From Burkholderiaceae bacterium (lineage in GTDB: Bacteria; Pseudomonadota; Gammaproteobacteria; Burkholderiales; Burkholderiaceae_B): a DNA stretch of 64,000 bases. Location of the stretch: the NCBI GenBank assembly GCA_004322135.1, contig SCSG01000008.1, forward strand, positions 301,231 to 365,230. Reading direction: 5' to 3'. Both the position numbers and the translations under genes were made by a program. This document shows, in pieces, positions 60,212-64,000 of the stretch (position 1 is its first letter; each line of letters begins with the position of its first letter). The notes beneath the pieces are model-generated. The model worked only from the letters and a program-made list of their open reading frames with translations. It did not search any database and had not been told where the DNA came from.

Positions 60212-61363
60212 TCATTCAGAAATCAGGGACCACTTTCCGTTCACAACCTGAACCATGACGCGCGCGTTGTCTTGAGCACCATAATGATTGCTGGGCGTAA
60301 TAGTATAGGTGGCTTCCGTCCCGTCGAGCTTCGTGATTTTGTCAAGATTGTCTTTCAGTGCCATACGAAACTTCAGCGTGCCGGGCTTGGCTGATTTCAA
60401 GGCGTGGGTCGCCGCAACTTTAATCAACAAGAACGCATCGTTGGAATAGCCCGCGAAGGGGTTGGCCGTGCCCACGCCATAGCGCGCTTCGTAACGACGC
60501 ATGAAATCCGCGCCCGTCTGCTTCAAGGGGTAATTGGCCGGCAACTGTTTGTCCACCACCAACGGTCCGGTGGGAGCTATGACACCTTCCACATACTTGC
60601 CGCCAACACGCAGATAGTCCTGATTGACGCTGCCGTGATTGTCATACTCCAACCCTTTGTATCCACGCTGCCCCAGTTCGATGTGCGGCAAGGCCCCTGG
60701 CGTACCGGACCCTCCCCCAAGAACCGCGTCGGGCTTGGCGGCGATAATTCGCGCGATCTGTGCGGTAACCGAGGTGTCCGTACGCGCATAGCGCTCGTTC
60801 GCCACAAGTCGGATACCCGCCTTGTCAGCCGAATTTTTAAACGACTTCCAGACGAGTTCACCCCAGGCATCCGAGAAGCCGATATATGCCGCGGTCTTGA
60901 CTCCACGCTTCTGCATGTCCTGGACGACGCCATCGATCATTAATCCGACAGTTTGCGGGACAACATAAACCCACTCTTTCCTGTTTTCCGGAATTTCAAT
61001 TGGAGCCAGCGCAAAAATGGGAGTTTTAAGCTCGTTGGCAAACTGCGCAACAGCCAACGATTGGGGCGTATTGGTTGGCCCGATAATCGCGTCAACCTTC
61101 TGATCGCTGACCAATTTACGCACATCTTTTACGGCCTCCGTCGGGTCGCTATTATCGTTCAGGAAAACGATCCGGACCTTTTCATTGCCAATTTTCATGT
61201 CCTGAATCGCCAGGGCATTTTTATACGGTATACCCAGCGATGCGCCTGGCCCTGTTTCAGACAGCACCGCCCCAATTACAATTTCAGATTGCGCCGGCAA
61301 GCTTGCCGCCATCATTGACAGGAAGAAAACAGAAACGCCGAAGAAACGTGAACTTATATACAT
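60212..61363 (-). CDS. Liv-type substrate-binding protein in catabolic cluster
   Basis: 383-aa periplasmic binding protein. Signal peptide about 1-27 (MYISSRFFGVSVFFLSMMAA, cleavage near QSE). IVIGAVLSETGPGASLGIPYKNAL is the first ligand loop. It lies 26 bp upstream of the ThDP gene and 9 bp after the CoA ligase stop, inside the same transcription unit. No permease or ATPase gene is seen near, so it may use Liv components encoded elsewhere, perhaps those at 50.8-54.6 kb or at the left edge. Confidence 0.92.
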   Translation of the reverse strand: MYISSRFFGVSVFFLSMMAASLPAQSEIVIGAVLSETGPGASLGIPYKNALAIQDMKIGNEKVRIVFLNDNSDPTEAVKDVRKLVSDQKVDAIIGPTNTPQSLAVAQFANELKTPIFALAPIEIPENRKEWVYVVPQTVGLMIDGVVQDMQKRGVKTAAYIGFSDAWGELVWKSFKNSADKAGIRLVANERYARTDTSVTAQIARIIAAKPDAVLGGGSGTPGALPHIELGQRGYKGLEYDNHGSVNQDYLRVGGKYVEGVIAPTGPLVVDKQLPANYPLKQTGADFMRRYEARYGVGTANPFAGYSNDAFLLIKVAATHALKSAKPGTLKFRMALKDNLDKITKLDGTEATYTITPSNHYGAQDNARVMVQVVNGKWSLISE

Positions 61364-61372
61364 AACACTTCC

Positions 61373-62932
61373 TTATAGAGTTTTGATCTTGAGGGAGTCG
61401 CTACCTTCGTAAGTCGAAACAAATTTTCTAAGTTCCGAGCGCAAAACTTTGCCCATGGAGTTGCGCGGCAAAGCATCAACAAAGATTATTTCCTTAGGGT
61501 GTTTATAAGAAGAAAGATTTAATCGAAGAAAATCCCTGATTTGATCGATCGAGAGTTCAAAACCCACCCCTTTTACTGCGACCGCAACAGGCACCTCTCC
61601 CCACCGCGGGTCGGGCCGCCCTACTACCGCTACTTCTGCAATATCACAACCATTGCAAAGGACATTTTCAATTTCAGCCGGATATATATTTTCGCCACCC
61701 GAAACAATCATTTCCTTAATGCGGCTCAGCAAAAAAAAGAAGCCGTCCGAATCATAACTTCCTAGGTCACCCGTGCGGTACCAGCCGTTCTCGATACCGC
61801 TGCGTTTAGTGCCGGATTTATCCCAATAATGGGCCATCAATCCAGGCCCCCGCACCATGAATTCGCCCACTTCCCCCTCTGCGACAGGAAGTCCGCTGCT
61901 GTTGACGATAACTACCTCGCTGTGCCTGGCGGCCCGGCCCACCGAGCCCAACTTGCGGCGTGCATCCAGCGGGTGCAAGCACGTCCCGATTCCCATTTCC
62001 GTCGCACCAAACACCTGTGACGCTACAACCCCCCTATCGAAAAATACCGTCAGCAATTCTTTGGGAATAATGGACGCGCCTGTCATGACAAGGCGCAAAG
62101 ACGACGTGTCACACGCGGCCCAGCTCGGATGAGTCACCATGGCCTGCAGCGTGGTGGCCACCCCAAGCAGCATGGTGACCCGCTGTTCAGAGATGTCCGA
62201 AATAGTGAGTTCGACATTAAAGCGCCGATGCAAAATAACCTGTGCCCCCACCTTCAATGCCGGCAGGACAAGCATCAACAAGCCGCCAACGTGAAATAGC
62301 GGCAAATAGGCCAACACCCGGTCGTCACCGGTCAGCGCGTATCCGTCAATGACATTCAACGCCGTCCACTCGACGCCCGCGCGGGTATGCAGGGCACCTT
62401 TTGGCGCCCCCGTCGTGCCGGACGTGTACATCAACAGCACGGCATCAGCCGCAACCACGCGGGGTGAATCAGAACGCCTTTTGCTTACCTTTGGCCAATC
62501 ACATTGAAACCAGACATCGTCGCCATACCTGAGTTGCGTGGCGGCCATGTTGGCGCTTGCCCCCGCGCCGTCGGTGGCAATGGCGTACTCGGCTGTGCTG
62601 CTGAATTTGGAATCGTAGAACACGATGGCAGGAGAAGAATCCAGAAACAGCGCCTTTATTTCCATTGGCGCCAAACGCCAATTCAATGGAAAGAATACGG
62701 CTCCAATCCGAATACAGGCAAAAGTCAGGGCAATAACGTCGGGATGATTCTCCCCCAAATAGGCAATTCTATCTCCGGGTGCACACCCGCACTCAAGCAG
62801 GCGGTCTGCAAGAAAGTCAATTCGGTGCGCCAGCTGCAGATAGGTGATGGTGTGCCCTTCAAAGCGTATGGCCACACGCCCGGCATCTTCATTAGCCCAC
62901 CCATGAACCCAGTCTGTGACATCATTGCCCAT
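61373..62932 (-). CDS. AMP-binding acyl-CoA ligase
   Basis: 519-aa adenylate-forming ligase. Core motif LMYTSGTTGAPKGALHTRAG (P loop), GATEMGIGT, GWYRTGDLGSYDSDGF and the C-terminal hinge SRIKEMIVSGGENIYPAEIE with the final catalytic Lys in PRNSMGKVLRSEL. It forms an acyl-CoA from a carboxylic acid. In this cluster it could activate the acid taken up by the adjacent binding protein. Chain length and ring specificity cannot be inferred. Confidence 0.94.
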   Translation of the reverse strand: MGNDVTDWVHGWANEDAGRVAIRFEGHTITYLQLAHRIDFLADRLLECGCAPGDRIAYLGENHPDVIALTFACIRIGAVFFPLNWRLAPMEIKALFLDSSPAIVFYDSKFSSTAEYAIATDGAGASANMAATQLRYGDDVWFQCDWPKVSKRRSDSPRVVAADAVLLMYTSGTTGAPKGALHTRAGVEWTALNVIDGYALTGDDRVLAYLPLFHVGGLLMLVLPALKVGAQVILHRRFNVELTISDISEQRVTMLLGVATTLQAMVTHPSWAACDTSSLRLVMTGASIIPKELLTVFFDRGVVASQVFGATEMGIGTCLHPLDARRKLGSVGRAARHSEVVIVNSSGLPVAEGEVGEFMVRGPGLMAHYWDKSGTKRSGIENGWYRTGDLGSYDSDGFFFLLSRIKEMIVSGGENIYPAEIENVLCNGCDIAEVAVVGRPDPRWGEVPVAVAVKGVGFELSIDQIRDFLRLNLSSYKHPKEIIFVDALPRNSMGKVLRSELRKFVSTYEGSDSLKIKTL

Positions 62933-63149
62933 ATTGGCGGCCTCTTGCGGCCCAGTTTAATATCGGGCCACATGTTTTCTATTTATCGGGACATAAATAT
63001 CGCCGCCTTTCAATAGCCCTTCCCAGAACGTGCGACCTGCCAAGTCAACACGAATATGCTTGGGCCATATCAGGCGATCCATACAGCGGCATCACGAATA
63101 TTTTGTGAACCAGTTTCTCTTTTATCGTGATGAGTTTAATAATGCTGTC

Positions 63150-63923
63150 TTATTTCCAGACTGGCTCTCGATTTTCCTTGAAGGCTTTCTGGGCTTCTTT
63201 AAGGTCGTCGCTTTCCATTACTTTGCCTTGCAATTCCATATAATATTTGAAGGCATCCGTAAAGCTTGGGTCGAAGGCCCGGCACATTAATTGCTTGCTT
63301 GCAAGCGCTGCCGTGCCGGTCGTGGCAAGATATTGTTTAAGCACCTCCTCGAACTCTTCTTTCGGATTTTCGTCGCTGACAAAATGGTCGACCAGACCCA
63401 TTTCGCCCGCTTCCGTGCTATTAATACGGTTTCCAAGCAATGTAAGTTTGCGAGCCCGGCCGGCTCCGACAAACCGCGCAAGCCGCCATGGCCCCAAACT
63501 GGGAATCAACCCTTCCAGGGCCGCAGGAATACCAGTAATGGCACTAGGCGTGGCAACACGAATATCACAGGCCAGAGGTAGTTGCATGCCACCGCCAATC
63601 CAATATCCGTGGAGCAGGCAGACGACGACCTTATCCATAGTCTCCAGACGGTGGAGAAAGCGCTCCCATTGAACAAGGTAGGGATAATCAATTTCGCCAC
63701 GCGACAACGCTTTCAGGTCGATTCCCGCCGAAAAGGCACGCCCTTCTCCGCTGATTGCCACGACGCGGATGTCTCTATCGTTTTCGACCAATTGGGACAC
63801 CGCGTCAAGCTCGGCAACCAGCTCGGGCGAGAAGGCATTCAATGCCTCGGGACGATTCAAAACGATCCGGGCAAGCTTACCCTCTGTTTTATAAATAACC
63901 TTGTTCAACTTTAAATCGTGCAT
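63150..63923 (-). CDS. Enoyl-CoA hydratase/isomerase (crotonase) family protein lacking usual catalytic Glu
   Basis: 257-aa crotonase-fold protein. Oxyanion-hole segment SGEGRAFSAGIDLKAL and GYWIGGGMQLPLACDIRVATPSA are conserved. In the catalytic region the sequence is GIPAALEGLIPSLGPWRLARF and ARKLTLLGNRIN, so the two Glu residues of crotonase (E144, E164) appear replaced by Ala and Lys. It is probably not a simple hydratase; isomerase, hydrolase or lyase-like activity is possible. First gene of the leftward cluster. Confidence 0.88.
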   Translation of the reverse strand: MHDLKLNKVIYKTEGKLARIVLNRPEALNAFSPELVAELDAVSQLVENDRDIRVVAISGEGRAFSAGIDLKALSRGEIDYPYLVQWERFLHRLETMDKVVVCLLHGYWIGGGMQLPLACDIRVATPSAITGIPAALEGLIPSLGPWRLARFVGAGRARKLTLLGNRINSTEAGEMGLVDHFVSDENPKEEFEEVLKQYLATTGTAALASKQLMCRAFDPSFTDAFKYYMELQGKVMESDDLKEAQKAFKENREPVWK

Positions 63924-64000
63924 GCTCCTGCTCCTTTAATGTTTCGGACATAGCTTTAATTATTTAAAATTATTTTTTAATTAAGGCTGCTATGCAATAC

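Overview
The window reads as a chromosomal segment of a betaproteobacterium of the order Burkholderiales, most likely an Alcaligenaceae relative (Bordetella/Achromobacter/Pusillimonas type). This rests on gene content: several branched-chain-amino-acid-type (Liv) ABC systems and solute-binding proteins, an fds-type soluble NAD-dependent formate dehydrogenase, a lipid A glucosamine-modification locus like Bordetella lgm, and an NsrR/NnrS/globin nitric oxide module. Base composition is moderately GC-rich and even. I saw no rRNA, tRNA, CRISPR array, prophage or insertion sequence. The taxonomic placement is inference.

Layout. 0-6 kb: end of a Liv-type operon, a MaoC-like hotdog gene with a clear divergent promoter, a C-terminal fragment of an Old Yellow Enzyme gene, an SRPBCC protein, bioB, a peroxiredoxin and a small secreted protein. 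6-19 kb: a molybdenum block, with moaC-moaD-moaE-moaB-moeA rightward, a ModE-like regulator-moaA-mobA leftward, and the divergent formate dehydrogenase operon fdsG-fdsB-fdsA-fdhD-fdsD. Together these encode most of bis-MGD cofactor synthesis, the sulfuration factor and the enzyme. 19-24 kb: universal stress protein, DUF442 protein and the lipid A sugar locus (deacetylase, GtrA flippase, ArnT-like transferase, GT2). 24-26.5 kb: an NO-detoxification operon (group III globin, NnrS, NsrR) behind a promoter carrying an NsrR-like palindrome. 26.6-28.7 kb: serA and a class II aldolase.

29-36 kb: an island-like block flanked by two related ~140-bp segments. It holds a two-component system with an MFS transporter, an ECF sigma factor with a small CPAC membrane protein, and a bufferin operon (Met-rich BufA-like peptide, DUF692/MNIO enzyme, DUF2063 partner, DoxX), so copper or metal stress is the likely theme. 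36-43.5 kb: an SDR gene, then a MocR regulator divergent from an operon for a SnoaL-like protein, an NAD(P)-binding protein and an SsuABC/TauABC-type importer. 43.7-48.3 kb: an MhpA-like FAD hydroxylase and single leftward genes (PfpI/DJ-1, methyltransferase, VOC, Tyr/Asp-rich secreted protein).

48.6-55 kb: a cupin gene followed by a complete Liv importer in which permease LivM and ATPase LivG are one continuous 686-aa reading frame, then a DUF1289 protein and a LysR regulator. 56-64 kb: a co-directional catabolic cluster (crotonase-like, acyl-CoA ligase, solute-binding protein, ThDP enzyme with an Asp at the usual catalytic Glu, CoxG-like, FMN 2-hydroxyacid oxidase, thioesterase) whose substrate I cannot name. 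The strongest candidates for something new are this cluster, the bufferin/ECF locus with its CPAC membrane protein, and the MocR-controlled importer operon.
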